64,000 nucleotides of DNA, from positions 248,001 through 312,000 of the forward strand of contig JADKHE010000003.1 of the NCBI GenBank assembly GCA_016721925.1, given 5' to 3'. The position numbers were made by a program, and so were the translations under genes. Numbering within the stretch: the first letter of the stretch is position 1; each line of letters opens with the position of its first letter. The DNA comes from Candidatus Skiveiella danica. Its GTDB lineage: Bacteria > Pseudomonadota > Gammaproteobacteria > Burkholderiales > Burkholderiaceae_C. Below, one piece after another: positions 63,709-64,000 of this stretch. The notes below the pieces were generated by a model. The model saw only the letters and a program-made list of their open reading frames with translations. It made no database searches and had not been told where the DNA came from.

Positions 63709-64000
63709 ATGGCGATCGTTGTCAACAAACCCATTCCAGAATTCGAAGCCAACGCCACCAGCGGCGTCAAGGTTTCCAACACGTCGCATCTCGGCCATAC
63801 AGTGGTGATGTTTTTCTATCCCAAGGACAACACGCCGGGCTGCACGACAGAGGCCATGCAGTTTCGCGACAAATACAAGGATTTCGTGAAAGCGGGCGCC
63901 ACGGTCTTTGGCGTCTCGCGCGACAACATGAAGTCGCACGATGAATTCAAGGCCAAGCTGGAACTGCCTTTCGAACTGATTGCCGACACCGAAGAGAAGA
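63709..64000 (+). CDS. PrxQ/Bcp-type peroxiredoxin (partial, cut by window edge)
   Basis: The first 97 residues of a thiol peroxidase. The peroxidatic Cys45 is in FFYPKDNTPGCTTEAMQFRD. In E. coli Bcp a resolving Cys sits five residues later; here that position is Met50, so the enzyme is 1-Cys or uses another Cys downstream of the edge. TAAAAT at 63606-63611 is a plausible -10 box. The gene runs off the right end. Confidence 0.9.
   Translation, partial: MAIVVNKPIPEFEANATSGVKVSNTSHLGHTVVMFFYPKDNTPGCTTEAMQFRDKYKDFVKAGATVFGVSRDNMKSHDEFKAKLELPFELIADTEEK

Overview
The window is a 64 kb piece of core chromosome, about 60-65% GC by eye, from a betaproteobacterium of the order Burkholderiales, most likely a Comamonadaceae-type organism. 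This rests on gene order and family membership: rpsT/DUF3579/argD/argF, kynBUA, feoAB, hupB/tRNA-Val/ppiD/tRNA-His, the thrS-to-ihfA operon ending in a MerR gene and tRNA-Pro, alaA/hom/thrC/mobB/moeA/moaD/moaE beside clpB, and an H1-like SWIB protein. No phage, integrase, transposase or CRISPR array is visible.

Layout. 0-8 kb: phosphate uptake (DUF47 protein plus Pit), then hda-HAD-pcnB-folK on the minus strand, divergent purM, and SirB1. 8-13.5 kb: murJ, rpsT, DUF3579, then arginine synthesis argD-argF-ykgJ. 13.3-18.7 kb: ferrous iron uptake (feoA-feoB plus a small Cys-rich membrane protein, with a Fur-like box) divergent from the tryptophan-degrading kynB-kynU-kynA. 18.7-26.5 kb: an FAD monooxygenase, tRNA-His, ppiD, tRNA-Val, hupB, a DMT permease, a frameshifted pgsA and uvrC. 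26.4-34.7 kb: one long minus-strand operon, leader-thrS-infC-rpmI-rplT-pheS-pheT-ihfA-merR-tRNA-Pro, closed by a strong terminator. 34.8-42 kb: aceA with an AT-rich operator region, a GGCT-like gene, a DMT permease, rraA, the H1/SWIB protein, a ThDP enzyme and an MFS permease with its divergent AraC regulator. 43-45 kb: a flavocytochrome c-like pair (fccA/fccB). 45-53 kb: TehA-like channel, thioesterase, cbpA-cbpM-P-type ATPase, coniferyl aldehyde dehydrogenase. 53-64 kb: clpB, a conserved unknown, moaE-moaD-moeA-mobB, thrC-hom, alaA, a Mth938-like protein and the start of a PrxQ/Bcp peroxiredoxin.

The strongest unlabelled signal lies in front of thrS. There is a 13-codon reading frame with three Thr codons, a ribosome binding site, and four RNA segments that can pair 1:2, 2:3 and 3:4, the last being an intrinsic terminator with a U-rich tail. 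This is the architecture of a ribosome-mediated transcription attenuator, and it would make the thrS operon respond to threonyl-tRNA charging. infC in the same operon begins with a non-AUG codon (AUC).

Other items of interest: a family of at least eight short dispersed repeats found only at 3' ends of genes; repeated TCTTATATAAGAC-like palindromes before aceA and argD; an unusual flavocytochrome flavoprotein with a lipobox, an 11-threonine linker and a missing second redox cysteine; and three conserved genes (pgsA, moeA, hom) each broken by one apparent single-base indel in or next to a short homopolymer. The frameshift pattern looks more like sequence error than gene decay.
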